A stretch of DNA of 64,000 nt from Asterias amurensis (taxonomy: Eukaryota > Echinodermata > Asteroidea > Forcipulatida > Asteriidae). This document shows, one piece after another, positions 31,851-44,504 of this stretch. Numbering within the stretch: position 1 is the stretch's first letter; every line of letters begins with the position of its first letter. Made by a program: the position numbers and the translations under genes. The notes under the pieces were generated by a model that was not told the DNA's origin, did no database searches, and saw only the letters and a program-made list of their open reading frames with translations. Location: the NCBI RefSeq assembly GCF_032118995.1, contig NC_092662.1, positions 7,006,001 to 7,070,000 of the forward strand. Direction: 5' to 3'.

Positions 31851-32915
31851 TATAGGTTTTCCCGGCCAATTTCAGCAATAAATCATTCAATTTCATTAAC
31901 ATGCATTCAAATTAACGCAGTTTCCCCTAATCCTCTCAAACTATAAAAAATAGGGTTTCTTTTTAGCTCTTAATGCATTCAATTTAGTTTTCGTGCACAC
32001 ATGATTGCATTTTTCTCGTTCAGATTCGCTTTCAGTCATTCTATTTCATTTATAGGTATTCAAGACTGCACTTTGACCATTCTAAGTTGAGTTGACTCAC
32101 CGAAGCAAACATGATTTTGCTGCTAGTTTGAGTTTTCTTTTTCATTTAAGTGCAACGAATTTAAACTTCTTTGCATTCAAATTAAAGATGAGCTATGGCT
32201 TTATGAGATAACTGGGAATTATAGCTCATTTACATTATTATTTGCACCATTTTTTTTTTTTTTTCTTAATTGAAATAATTGTTCTTTTGCTTTGTTACCC
32301 TCAAAGTCAAAGCCTGTATCCGATAACTTTTAAATGAAAACTAAATCTGTTGCTTTAGCCATGAGATTTTGTTGCACTGGTATTTATGTTGTTTTCTTTG
32401 TTTCTGCTAATGTCCGGAACATGTCAAATTAGAAGTTAAGAAGTTTTTTTAAGGAAACAAAAAGCTTAAAATTTAGGGGTCGTTTTAGTTATCTTGCTCT
32501 GTACCGGCCACGGGCATCCATTTTATATTCAAAACCGGTGGGCTTAAACGTCAAACCAGTGTAGAAATGAGTTTTCCCTGAAAGTATCTGCCTTTATTAT
32601 AGGCAGCAACGAATGAGTATAAGCACATAACATAGAATTTGAATTTGAATGCAAACATTTGGAAAATGTTTGTCCATTAATGAAATTGAATGGTTGACCA
32701 GCTCTTGGTGCTGGCTTGAACGAAATTGAATGAGTCTTGCGGCCCAATGAAATTGAACGATTTTATTTGACCAGTGAATGCTTAACTTCTGAAATTGATA
32801 ACTCTTTTTGCCTCTTGAATGCTGATTCAAGATGCATTCATTTTCAAAACGGAATCGAATGAGCCAGGAGTTAAAATGAATGGATTTTTGTTGAAATTGA
32901 CCGGGAAAACCTATA
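31851..32915. mobile_element. Palindromic MITE, ATAGGTTTTCTCGG family, copy 2
   Basis: Left TATAGGTTTTCCCGGCCAAT and right GACCGGGAAAACCTATA ends. The interior is filled with CATTCAATTT and GAAATTGAATG words from both strands. Confidence 0.65.
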
Positions 32916-32983
32916 GTATATATATTTTCTTATGCCCTGTAATTTTAAACGCAATTGCCAAGTTTGATTGTTTTTTCAAAACC

Positions 32984-33363
<380 letters not shown>

Positions 33364-33860
33364 GAAAACTTGTTTTCCCCCGATTTCTTGAATCTGAGAA
33401 TCGTTACCGCGCAAAACATTTCTCAGTTTGTGTTTTCCGTAACATGGATATTCTTCCTGCGTCGACATTAGTCGCTCCGGTTTTTATCTCAAAAACGTGA
33501 TATTGAAATTTTCCTGTTTTTTCCACTTTTTTTTAATGCAAGTCGACAGACACACAAGGCCTGAAGGCCACTTCAAGGTGTGGGCTACAAACTATTTTTT
33601 TCAAGGGGCCGTTGCCACCTACTCCTAGGGCTGGAACAGGGTTGCCCCTTTACAGTCCATACGGATTTAGGCTTGGGTATCATCAGTCCGAAACCTGGCC
33701 GGTAGAGCAGAAAGCACTACATCTCCAATTGTTAGTTTTATTGTGTACATCAACACTTACATTGCATCGTATTAAAACAATCGAGAGGTTCCAAAAAAAC
33801 AAATGTATACTTGGCCTGTAAGTCAATAATGAAACTCATTTGTTTCGTTCTTAGAAAGCA

Positions 33861-34339
33861 TATTTTACTCAGATTATTATTTTGTTTTTGTTTTTTGTTT
33901 TACAAGTGTTCAGTTAGCTGAATTTATTTTAAACTGTGCACTTAAAGACACTGGACATTATTGGTAATTGTCATAGGCCAGTCTTCTCATTTAGTGTATT
34001 TCAACATATGCATACATCAACAAACCTGTGAAAATTTGAGCTAATGAAATTATGCTAATAATTATTTTGAGTAATTACCAATAGTTTCCACTGCCTAAAA
34101 ACAATAATTAATTAGATTAAATCAGACCGTAGAGTTGCGTATCACGGAAAACAATAAAGAAATTATTTGCTTATACATGTCATACAAACAATCAAATCAA
34201 TGTAGACATACGGGAAGGAAGCCGACCGTCTATAAAAGAACAGTCAATTAAATGCAACGATGACATCTTAAATATGAAAGAATCTCTCGTATTGCGTTTT
34301 AATGCTCCAATACCACAGCAATACACAATGCACGACACA
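33861..34339. repeat. Segmental duplication, copy 1, left part
   Basis: Matches 41489-42064. A TTAAAGACACTGG-family MITE inside (33945-34099) has lost about 140 bp relative to the other copy. A conserved open stretch (about 34185-34345) corresponds to the frame at 41893-42135. Interrupted at 34340 by the next element; continues at 35749-35917. Confidence 0.75.
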
Positions 34340-35748
34340 TAGTCTAGACCAGATTTCCAAAAAGGGCTCTAGTTAAGGAAGTGAGCGGCATTTTTGAGTA
34401 AAAGTTGGTAACATACCTGATTTAATTAATTTGGGGGTGCTGAATCCGAAAATGGTGGACATCAAGGCTAATTTTTAGTCCTTCACCCTGAAAAATCAAA
34501 TTAAAAACAATACAGAAAACCTAGCAGACGACGGACTTCTCACGTGAAAAATAGTCAGGTTCTGCTGTGGTTCCATATTGATGTTGTCAGGATACCATAC
34601 AGGTCAGGTACCCGGGTGCAGGTCAGGTATCCGTAACAAACTTTTGAGTGTACTGGGTAGATAGATATACAACCAAATTGTACTTTTAGAGGGACCAACA
34701 GGTGCTTTCAATGTCAATTTGAAATTATTTGAGTTGGTGTTTTTCTAATAAAGAGTTATTTATTATTTGAACATAATTTCTCTGTTGTTAAAAGCACAAA
34801 CCGTTGATTATTTTCTCTTATAATGTAGGCCTACACTATTTAAACCAGGTGTAGTCTAGACTCAACAATAATACAGAAAATTGTGTTGTATATCAACTTT
34901 TCAGTGCTCCCTGTTTTTGAATAGGTTAGCTTTTAGTGTTCACACTCATGGCTTGAAATTATCTTACCAGCAAAAAAAAATTGATTTTAGAGGATTTTAA
35001 AGTAACTCATTTTTCGATTACAATTCTCCTCCGTTTTACTTCTCCACAGTTGACGAACCAATCTAACTGTTGAAGGCTAACAATTGAAAAAATAAATTCC
35101 AGTCTGTTTGTTTGTTGGCAGTATAACGCATTGTTAGTCGTGTTTGTACACACACGGACAAATTTCACACAAGAAGACGATAGTAAGATTCCGAAACAAA
35201 GGACAACAAAATATGTATCCCCTCCATTGATAAAACAATCTACCTTACTCTTTTTAGATGGGTGTGAAGAACAAGGGGACAAAAATATCTTATTAAAAAA
35301 AAAATATATATATCAACAGAGAAATTATCTTCAAATAATAAATAACTCTTTATTAGAAAAAACACTAACTCAAATACTTTCAAAATGATATTGAAAGCAC
35401 CTGTTGGTCCCTCTGAAAGTGCAATTTGATTGCAGATCTACCCAGTACACTCAAAAGTTTGTTACAGATACCGGACCTGCACCCGGGTACCTGACCCGTA
35501 TGGTATCCTGACAACATCAATATTGAACCACAGCAGAACCTAACTATTTTTCACGTGAGAAGTCCGTCGTCTGCTAGGTTTTCTGTATTGTTTTAAATTT
35601 GGTTTTACAGGGTGAAGGACTAAAAATTAGCCTTGGTATCCACCATTTTCGGATTCAGCACCCCCAAATTAGTTAAATCAGGTATGTTACCAACTTTTAC
35701 TCAAAAATGCCGCTCGAAGTTGGTTTTTCTGAAATCTGGTCTAGACTA
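34340..35748. mobile_element. 1.41-kb element with ~430-bp TIRs and ACA duplication
   Basis: Starts TAGTCTAGACCAGATTTC and ends with the mirror; the inverted match extends to about 34780 and back from about 35330. Left flank CGACACA and right flank ACAGAAG; the paralogous segment at 42055-42070 reads CGACACAGAAG without the element, so the duplication is ACA. The ~550-bp centre contains no convincing gene. Confidence 0.8.
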
Positions 35749-35917
35749 ACAGAAGTACAGTCACTTAACTTAAGTTCAAGGCTACAAAAGGCAGCACAAC
35801 AAGAGGCTGCTTACACGTGAAATAAACACAAACAATAGCTGAGGGAAACAATAAGGGAATCAATGTGCTGTGAAGAGGTGTTCAAGGAGGAACAACCTGA
35901 AAGGAAGTTGGGTGTTT
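35749..35917. repeat. Segmental duplication, copy 1, right part
   Basis: Continues the match to 42062-42223 (ending AACCTGAAAGGAAGTT), then diverges into the ~130-bp repeat array. Confidence 0.7.
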
Positions 35918-36760
35918 TGCTGCATTGAGCCACCCCCTCCCTCCCCGAGTTAAACATCAGTGGAACCACCTGAAACCAAGGCTTAAGTGACCAAACACTA
36001 ATCTAACAACCGCCAGACAATATTTATATTCATAGTTACTCTTACCCACCCGCGCACCAGACACATGTTTTGCTGCATTTGGCCCGACAGACACCCCACC
36101 CCCTGGGCTAAATATTGGAGGAACCACCTAAAACAAAGTTTAAATGACCAATAACACTATTCATAATACCAGAATAAAAACCGCCAGACAAACGATTTCC
36201 TGCATTTGGCCCGCCAGACACCCAACCACCCCTGGGCTAAATATTGGAGGAACCACCTAAAACCAAGTTTAAATGACCAATAACACTATTCATAATACCA
36301 GAATAAAAACCGCCAGACAAACGATTTCCTGCATTTGGCCCGCCAGACACCCAACCACCCCTGGGCTAAATATTGGAGGAACCACCTAAAACCAAGTTTA
36401 AATGACCAATAACACTATTCATAATACCAGAATAAAAACCGCCAGACAAACGTTTTCCTGCATTTGGCCCGACAGACACCCCACCCACCCCCTGGGCTAA
36501 ATATCGGAGGAACCACCTGAAACCAAGTTTACATGACCAATAACACTATTCATAATACCAGAATAAAAACCGCCAGACAAACGTTTTCCTGCATTGGGCC
36601 CGCCAGACACCCAACCACCCCTGAGTTATTTAAACAGCGAAGGAACCACCTGAAACCAAGTTGGAATGACAAATAAACACTATAATATACCAGTATAAAC
36701 CGCCAGACAAAAGTTTTGATGCATTTTGGCCCGGCACACCCCCCACCCCACCCACTTTAT
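35918..36760 (+). repeat. Tandem array of ~130-bp units, first orientation
   Basis: About six units, e.g. CTGGGCTAAATATTGGAGG at 36102, 36232, 36361 and 36492; each has GAACCACCT…ACCAAG, AACACTATTCATAATACCAG and ACCGCCAGACAAACG. Units in the middle are almost identical, the outer ones degenerate. Confidence 0.85.
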
Positions 36761-36799
36761 TTGTATTTTGTAAATAGTCCATAGTGTTGGTCGTTTAAA

Positions 36800-37420
36800 T
36801 TAAATTAAGGTGGTTACCAAGGGCCGACATTGGGGTGGGGCTATCTGTTGGATTGCCCATTGCAGCAAAACATTGTCTTGCGGTTAATACTGATATTAAA
36901 AGAATAGTGTTATTGGTCACTTCGGGCCTAATGCAGCAAAACATTGTCTATCTAGCGGCTCATACAAAGTATTAAAGAATCTTTGTCATTTTCAACATGG
37001 GTTTAGGTGGTTCCTCCGATGTTTAACCCCGGGGGTGGGGGTGTCTGGCGGGCCCATCAATGCAGCAAAACATTGTCTGGCGGTTGATACTGGTAATATA
37101 AGAACAGTCTTATTGGTCATTCCAAATTGTTTTTAGGTGGTTCCACCGATGTTTAACCACGGGATAGGGGTGTCTGCCGGGCACAATGCAGCAAAACATT
37201 GTCTGGCGGTTGCGTGATACTGGTATTAAGAGTTAATGGTCATTTCAACTTTGTTTCAGGTGGTTCCTTCGATGTTTAACCCATGCGGGTGGGGGTTTCT
37301 GCCAGGCCAAATGCAACAAAACGTTTGTATGAATATTGTTAATGGTCATTTCGTATTAGGTGGTTCATCCGATGTTCAACCCCGGGGTGGGGGTGTCTGG
37401 CAGGCCCAATGCAGTCAAGT
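36800..37420 (-). repeat. Tandem array of the same ~130-bp unit, inverted
   Basis: The same unit in reverse complement (GCAGCAAAACATTGTCTGGCGG, TTAGGTGGTTCC, GATGTTTAACC) about five times, facing the first array across about 40-60 bp of unrelated sequence. Confidence 0.8.
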
Positions 37421-37935
37421 TATGAATCTAGGGCCACAACCTAAATAGCATTCACCTTTATAGCCGTCGTTATCAAGAGATATAGGCTCTTCAAGTTTGA
37501 AAAAAATACCACGACGACGCGCGCGCGCGGTAGGCCGGGGGCCGAGCTCCAAAAAGGGAGGTTTTAGCATACTTTAAGAGGCTGTTTTTCGGAAACGATG
37601 TAGAGTATGGATTTAATTTCTGGTGTGTGTTCATTTTAGCCGTAGTGGAACAGTTAGACAAAGTTTCATGTAAATCTGAGCTGATTTGACAACTGGGTAA
37701 TTTCAACCCTTGGCAGCAGACAATTTGTCTGGTGGTTGATATTTTTTTCTTAGTACCATGTTAATGACCATTTCCACTTGGTTTCATGTGTTACCTACAA
37801 TGTTTGACTCAGCCCACACGCAGCGGGGGGTCCCCGGCAGACATCCATATCTGACCATGTCAGGATATCCACTAAATGTTCCTGTACTCAAATATTGGTA
37901 CCTCGTTCCTTTAACCAAAGTGCTCTGGGCTGCCG

Positions 37936-38440
37936 GTCTGTACGTGTTGTTTCGCAAATTATAGGCACTATAAAAATATAAAAATCCTTCACACAAATAT
38001 TCCGAAATGTGGGTGAGGGTGTTATACGCCTCTCTCAATATTTATGCATGGTGTCATAATTCTAACCCAAAATGAAGCTATTTCGCACGTCCACCACTAC
38101 TTGCAGTGGCTGTACCCACCTCGTTTTGGGTTAGACGACGTACCTTATGCATCTAGAAACTATAAGGCTCCCCCGTGATCCTTATAGGGGTCTAATATGT
38201 TGGGCCTCCCTAACGTTACACGTTTTTCAAATCAGCGTTGATAGGTGAAACTGACCGTTAGCCAGCAATAACTAAAGTTTCTTTTGTACTACACTACCAA
38301 AACTTTCTCCACACACTCAATATACATTCATAATGCTTGCATTTCCTTTTTAAAAAACATCGTCAAAAATGACATTTTTACATCCCACGATACATAGCGT
38401 TGCTACAGCACTCTAAATAAAGCGAGTTTTTGGAACATGC
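37936..38440 (+). repeat. ~0.5-kb segment inverted relative to 42226-42720
   Basis: From CGTGTTGTTTCGCAAATTAT to AAATAAAGCGAGTTTTTGG. The same sequence occurs inverted at 42226-42720, while the adjoining GCTGTGTGCCACAAA flank is in the same orientation at both places. No coding potential. Confidence 0.8.
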
Positions 38441-38481
38441 TGTGTGCCACAAATTTTATTTATCCACATAAGTGCATGTAC

Positions 38482-38490
38482 GTCCAAGTC
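38482..38490 (+). repeat. 9-bp target duplication, left (element A)
   Basis: GTCCAAGTC, repeated at 41017-41025. Confidence 0.8.
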
Positions 38491-41016
38491 TAGTCTTGGT
38501 TCCAAGACCATTGGTGTTGCGCGGTCACACACAACCAACGTTCCGATTATGCACGGCAAAAACTGTCCACGCTTGTAATGAACGAACGCTAGCGGGCGCT
38601 GTTTCTCTGATTTACGGATCTCACCATGTCCTGTGCTCACCATGGTCTTGGATATTTGCAAATTGAAGGCGTGGCCAGACTATGTAAATTACTTTTAATG
38701 TATGCAATATTCATATCACGTGACGAATTGAAGATGACTATTCAAACTAGATCGAGTCAAAGGTCAATATGATCGGCGGTCTATTTTTAATAATCTTTGC
38801 TCAAAGAGTGATTCCGTGGTTATTATAGACCTATTAAAAGGAAAACAGTGAAATTTTAAGTATAGGTACCTATTCAGATTATGGATACGTGACGATTTGA
38901 AATCGTAAATAATGGTCAAAAATCGGACGTAAAATTAGCATTCAGAGAGTCCGTGTATCGGACACTGTATGGCCCCACGGCGTGGAGCAATCGGAACGTG
39001 AAATAGGCCTTGTGGAATATCACGTACCGCCCATGCCGTGTCTCGTGGGGGTTGGAGGTGTTAAATCCCAGGCGCTATGAACTCCCAGCTTGCGGGTGTC
39101 GAATCCGTTGTTTCTTATGATCGCAACGTTCCAATATGCTCCATTTTAATTCATGGCCCCTAATTTCTTTTTGTTATGAGTTTTCAGGTAATTTTGATGA
39201 TGTCAAAACGTAGGAATATCGCATATTGTTATATTGACAGTGTTATTGTGTGAGTAGCTTAAAAAAATTATGAGAATTTTTTATAAAAGGTTTAAATAAA
39301 AATAATGCTAAAACAAAATTCCCTCAAAGCATAATTTTGTCAAACAAAGTATTATTTTTTTAATTCTGTGAATGAAGAGTTATTTTTGAGGTAATGATTA
39401 AACTGGGCAACTAGTGGAATTTAATGACCCGACTATTCGCCTCAAATAACTGGGAGTTGAATAGCAGTAGTCGCCGCTGGACAAGCAATCAAAACTCGAA
39501 ATTTCTCATGAGTTATTCCAAAAGATATTGTTACGTACGACTACATTCCAAAAAAATGTTATATGGTTACGTTCCAAGCTACGCAGCTACTCGGCTACGT
39601 TTACGTTCGAAGATAGGCTTAGGTCTACGTTCCTTCAAGTTACACTATAATATCGAAAGGTATGTTTTCAAGCCCGAGTCAAGCTACGCTTACATTCCAA
39701 GATACGCAGCTACGTTTACGTTCCAAGATACACTTAGGTCTACGTTCCTTCAAGTTACACTATAATATCAAAAAGTACGCTTCCAAGCCCGAGTTAAGCT
39801 ATGCCTACGTTCAAAGATACGCAGCTGCGTTTATGTTCCAAGATGCTACGCTTCAGTCCAAGATATGCTTACGTTCCAAAAGATGTCAACGTTCCAAGCT
39901 ACACAGCTACTCAGCTGCGCTTACAGATCTGCTTATGTCCTTCAAGTTACGCTATAATATCAAAAGGTACGCTTTCAATCCCATGTCAAGTTACGCTTAC
40001 GTTCCAAGATACGCAGCTACGAATTACGTTCCAAGATATGCTTACGCTCCACCAAAAGATACTGTTACGTTCCAAGCTACGCAATTACTCAGCTACGCTT
40101 ATACACTCCAAGATACTAATAGGTTACGCTACAATATCAAAAAGTACGCTTTCAATCCCGAGTCAAGCTACGCTTACGTTCCAAGATATGCAGCTACGGT
40201 TACGTTTCAAAATACGTTCTCACAAAGACGCTTTTGAATCCCTCAAGATTTCCTTCCCCCAAGATTAAAAAACTTTCACTGTGAATAACACTACAGGGCC
40301 CACCAGTTAATATCTGTTTGGCAGAAAATACTGTACAAAATTTCTTTACTATCCAAAAATTTACTTGGGCACTACAAAATTTCAAATTTAATTAAAAACT
40401 GGCTGGCAACCAGTTTCTGCTAAGCAATACTATTTTGTGCTAACTATAAGCAAATTGTTTAGCCAATACAGGCTTCATCAGTGTGGGCCCTGGCACGTCG
40501 GGAGCATAACGCCACGATCGCATTTCAAGCTGCATATCATGGCAATGCAGTAGTCTGGATCTGGACATTATACATAGAAATGTTTGTGCTGGTACCACAA
40601 ACCTTTCTTTATCGTATTTCCACCCTGTGTCAAAGTTTCAAATCCTACTGATCTGGACATTATTATACTCCGATAAAAACATATAAACCCACACACAGAG
40701 TAAAGCAAAAGTCATGCAACGGAATTACTGCATGCATTGTACACTACATGCACAACACTGATGAATTATTCATGAGCCAGCCGCAACGCAGCCTCTGATT
40801 GGCTCCACCGGAAAGTCGGGGGAGATTTGCCGAAAAACAATAAAAAAGTTAAGACCCGTCGCTGCAAATATTCAAGACCATGGTGAGATCTAAATCAGAG
40901 AAACAGAGCGCCCGCTAGCGTTCGTTCATTACAAGCGTGGACAGTTTTTGCCGTGCATAATCGGAACGTTGGTTGTGTGTGACCGCGCAACACCAATGGT
41001 CTTGGGACCAAGACTA
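38491..41016. mobile_element. Non-autonomous TIR element A, 9-bp TSD (Mutator-like?)
   Basis: 2526 bp with TIRs of roughly 150-180 bp starting TAGTCTTGGTTCCAAGACC and containing GTTGTGTGTGACCGCGCAAC and AACGAACGCTAGCGGGCGC. The flanking GTCCAAGTC is duplicated. Inside, 39560-40225 is a degenerate tandem array of TTACGTTCCAAGATACGCAG-type units that keeps several frames open without looking like a gene. No transposase. Long TIRs with 9-bp duplications fit the Mutator superfamily; a 7-bp duplication with 1-bp longer TIRs cannot be excluded because both duplications start with G and end with C. Confidence 0.8.
39560..40225. repeat. Degenerate tandem repeat inside element A
   Basis: Repeated TACGCTTACGTTCCAAGAT / ACGCAGCTACG / TTCAAGTTACACTATAATAT units. 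The long open frames here (39424-39765, 39662-40237, 39801-40268) all derive from this repeat. Confidence 0.75.
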
Positions 41017-41390
41017 GTCCAAGTCGTGAGTTGGTACATTTCAAAATGTGTTTTTCTGCATTCAGTAGCAATACACCTGGTCGGCATTGCCGGAAAAAAA
41101 CAAAAAAAAAATATTTTTTGAAACGTACAAACTCACGACTTGGTCCGTACAGGTACTTTGCAATTGTGTTTTTTACTCTACGCATTACAGGCAAAGTCTG
41201 CCTCGATTGACGTCACGAACAGCGCCCTCTCGGGTCGGGGTCTACTCTTAAATTTGTAAATTACATAAGAACTGATTTTTTAAAACCTTAGTTAAGTGTT
41301 TATTCACATTCCACTCATCAAAACACATATATTAGTGACAAAAGCTTTATTTTGAAAAAATACCACTTCCAGGTGACTTTATAAAAACAA
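41017..41390. mobile_element. TAAAGTCACCTGG-family palindromic element, host of element A
   Basis: Contains a hairpin (CGTGAGTTGGTACATTTCAA mirrored at 41116-41136) and the right end TTCCAGGTGACTTTA; related to 61253-61413 plus 62313-62741. Its left portion, 38466-38490, lies on the other side of element A. Confidence 0.55.
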
Positions 41391-41488
41391 AATGCAAAAA
41401 AAAAAAACACTCTCGTTCCGTTATGGTTGTTTTTGGTTCCTAAATTTGTAATTGTATCCTTTTCCCTGTGTAACGTTTTATCTTTTAC

Positions 41489-42223
41489 TCAGATTATTAT
41501 TTTGTTTTTTGTTTTACAAGTGTTCAGTTAGCTGAGTTTATTTTAAACTGTGCACTTAAAGACACTGGACATTACTGGTAATTGTCAAAGGCCAGTCTGC
41601 TCATTTAGTGTATTTCAACATATGCAAACATCAACAAACCTGTGAAAATTTGAGCTCAATGGTCGTCGAAGTTGCGAGATAATAATGAAAGAAAAACACC
41701 CTTGTCACACGAAGTTGTGTGCTTTCTGCTTGATTTTGAGACCTCGAACTCTAGTTATGAGGTCTCGAAATGAAATTATGCTAAGAATTATTTTGAGTAA
41801 TTACCAATAGTTTCCACTGCCTAAAAACAATAATTAATTAGATTAAATCAGACTGTAGAGTTGCGTATCACGGAAAACAATAAAGAAATTATTTGCTTAT
41901 ACATGTACATACAAACAATCAAATCAATGTAGACATACGGGAAGGAAGCCGACCGTCTATAAAAGAACAGTCAATTAAATGCAACGATGACATCTCAAAT
42001 ATGAAAGAATCTCTCGTATTGCGTTTTAATGCTCCAATACCGCAGCAATACACAATGCACGACACAGAAGTACAGTCACTTAACTTAAGTTCAAGGCTAC
42101 AAAAGGCAGCACAACAAGAGGCTGGTTACACGTGAAATAAACACAAAAAATAGCTGAGGGAAACAATAAGGGAATCAATGTGCGGTGAAGAGGTGTTCAA
42201 GGAGGAACAACCTGAAAGGAAGT
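41489..42223. repeat. Segmental duplication, copy 2 (empty-site copy)
   Basis: Continuous counterpart of 33861-34339 plus 35749-35917. Includes TTAAAGACACTGG-family MITE copy 5 (41555-41824) and the uninterrupted site CGACACAGAAG. Confidence 0.8.
41893..42135 (+). other. Conserved open frame in duplicated segment, function unknown
   Basis: An open stretch of up to 80 codons containing INVDIREGSRPSIKEQS and ends LQKAAQQEAGYT-TGA, followed by AATAAA. The paralogous copy (34190-34345 plus 35749-35820) keeps the same frame with few substitutions, but is cut by a transposon. There is no good start context and no recognised domain; it could be a terminal exon of a dead gene. Confidence 0.3.
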
Positions 42224-42225
42224 TT

Positions 42226-42720
42226 GGTTCAAAAACTCGCTTTATTTAGAGTGCTGTAGCAACGCTATGTATCGTGGGATGTAAAAATGTCATTTTTGAC
42301 GATGTTTTTTAAAAAGGAAATGCAAGCATTATGAATGTATATTGAGTGTGTGGAGAAAGTTTTGGTAGTGTAGTACAAAAGAAACTTTAGTTATTGCTGG
42401 CTAACGGTCAGTTTCACCTATCAACGCTGATTTGAAAAACGTGTAACGTTAGGGAGGCCCAACATATTAGACCCCTATAAGGATCACAGGGGAGCCTTAT
42501 AGTTTCTAGATGCATAAGGTACGTCGTCTAACCCAAGACGAGGTGGGTACAGCCACTGCAAGTAGTGGTGGACGTGCGAAATAGCTTCATTTTGGGTTAG
42601 AATTATGACACCATGCATAAATATTGAGAGAGGCGTATAACACCCTCACCCACATTTCGGAATATTTGTGTAAAGGATTTTTATATTTTTATAGTGCCTA
42701 TAATTTGCGAAACAACACGT
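42226..42720 (-). repeat. Inverted counterpart of 37936-38440
   Basis: Reverse-complement match over nearly the full 0.5 kb, e.g. CTCGCTTTATTTAGAGTGCT at the left and ATAATTTGCGAAACAACACG at the right. Confidence 0.8.
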
Positions 42721-44460
42721 GCTGTGTGCCACAAATGTTATTTATCCACCGTTTTTTTTTTTCGGGGGGGGGGGCGGGTGCGGTAAGAGCGTAGGCCTCT
42801 TTTTAGTTTATTCTCATCTGATTTGGTCTTGTAAACTTTCTGGTCAATAGGCTGCATGTATAACGGGAGCACTTAACGTGAACGTCAAAAAAGTGTTTTG
42901 CAGGCAGAGATGCCAAGTCCAGAGGCTAGCTATGTGTAAGATTTTTCAAAGCTCAACCCCCATCCCCCCGGAAAAAAATTGCCAGTTTAGGAAGGCCTTT
43001 TTAAATCGCCGCCCAACCTTTTTTTATTTATTTTGTTATAAATACATAAAACAATGTGAAATTTAATTGTGGACAAAAAGTGTTTCAAAATGCATCAAAA
43101 ACCTCCTCAGAATAAAAAACTCACTTGAGGTACACAGGAGATGTTGATGGTTAATGTGGAGGTTCGATTGTGTCAGATTATATCCTTCCAAACTTGAAAA
43201 AAATAGACTAAAAATGATGTCCAAAATCAATCGCTTACTTCTTCTGCCTGTTGTGTCTTCGCTAGTGGAGCGCATTTCAACGAATTTGCTAAAAGAATCG
43301 GAACAAACTTGTGCGCAATAAGCGTTTTGCGCTCTGCCGAATTTGAGCTGAACTTACTGGATGAGCAAAAGCGTGCGCAATCTGCAAATTTGCGCTCTGT
43401 TTGTACAAATTTTGTACAAAAAATGTCGTTAATTTTTTTTTCCCGATCTCGCCCCAATAATGGTTGGTGTGCGTGTGAGCGTGAGACAGAGCCCAAATGC
43501 GTGAGTCTCACGCCTAATGCGGCGTGGTCGGTCTGGTTTTGTTTTATTGTCACTTTGGGCTTATTGCATCTCGCGAAATTTGAACGACAAACGACACAAT
43601 TTCTGACCGCGTTCATGTTCACGCTGCTCTAGGAACAAACCTCCATACATCCCATATCTCTGGAACCCTACATCGTACGAACTAAATAAAAACGATAAAC
43701 TCGTCCCAACTCCTTAATTTTCTCTAACTTATTTCACTTTCAGAAAGCATGTCAAGTCATGTTAAGGGTTTGTTACGTCCAGTTTGGGTCAACAGACAAA
43801 CTCCTAAAAATGTACCCCATTCAGCCGCACGAGGTCTCTTTTGTTAATATTATCTCCATCAGTAACCAATCCGACGGGCCGATGGCTAAATTAGGCTTCA
43901 AAATGGATTTGGCAAAATGTAAATTCTGAGACCTGACCGACACATTGCTCTAACCAATTTTGTGAATGGACTTATTCAAAAGGAAACTTAATGTCGTTTT
44001 GCTTTACAACTTTGACCAAATGCAAAGCAAAGTTCTTTTTTTACAGCTTCAAAACAGCCTTTGACGTACGTGTATAAGTTTCACCATAGAGTAAGGAATG
44101 GTTTCACAATTCTACCTCCATGGTTAAACTCTGAAACTGCAACATTATACCTCCATGAACAGACCGTATTCTAAAACGGTATTCATGTACCCATTTGAGT
44201 TTACTGGCAAAAGGTCCAAGGTCGCCACCCACTGTCAACCTAAAGTGGTCCCACGGCGACCTTCTTCACCAAGCAACAGGTGGCCTGTCTCAAACCAGAC
44301 AACACACCACTCACAATACAATGACCAGAATGGCTCTTTGTGTAAGCCCCCCACCCCCAAAATGTTATTAATTGTAAAGTTCCCTTAGACACCTTCCAAC
44401 CTATAGCCGGCCCTACCCAATGTTTCCAAATTATTAAGCTTCCGTTTGATCCCATCCTTG
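42721..44460. repeat. Dispersed repeat related to 25.4-26.6 kb, otherwise gene-free
   Basis: 42780-44460 shares an ordered series of blocks with 25400-26640. Open frames at 43227-43632 on both strands lack domains and are rich in shadows. Confidence 0.45.
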
Positions 44461-44504
44461 TTCATCATGATAATTCTCATGCCGTTTGGAAGTGAATGCT
44501 TTTT

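Noticed and set aside
35917..37420. Possible CRISPR-like array from regular repeats
   Set aside because: Units are contiguous ~130-bp tandem repeats without unique spacers, and the genome is eukaryotic.
39424..40268. Long frames resembling a repeated SYAYVPRYAAT protein (also 58838-59413)
   Set aside because: Several frames and both copies are open because the underlying DNA is a minisatellite; frames shift between units and no start or conserved product is seen.
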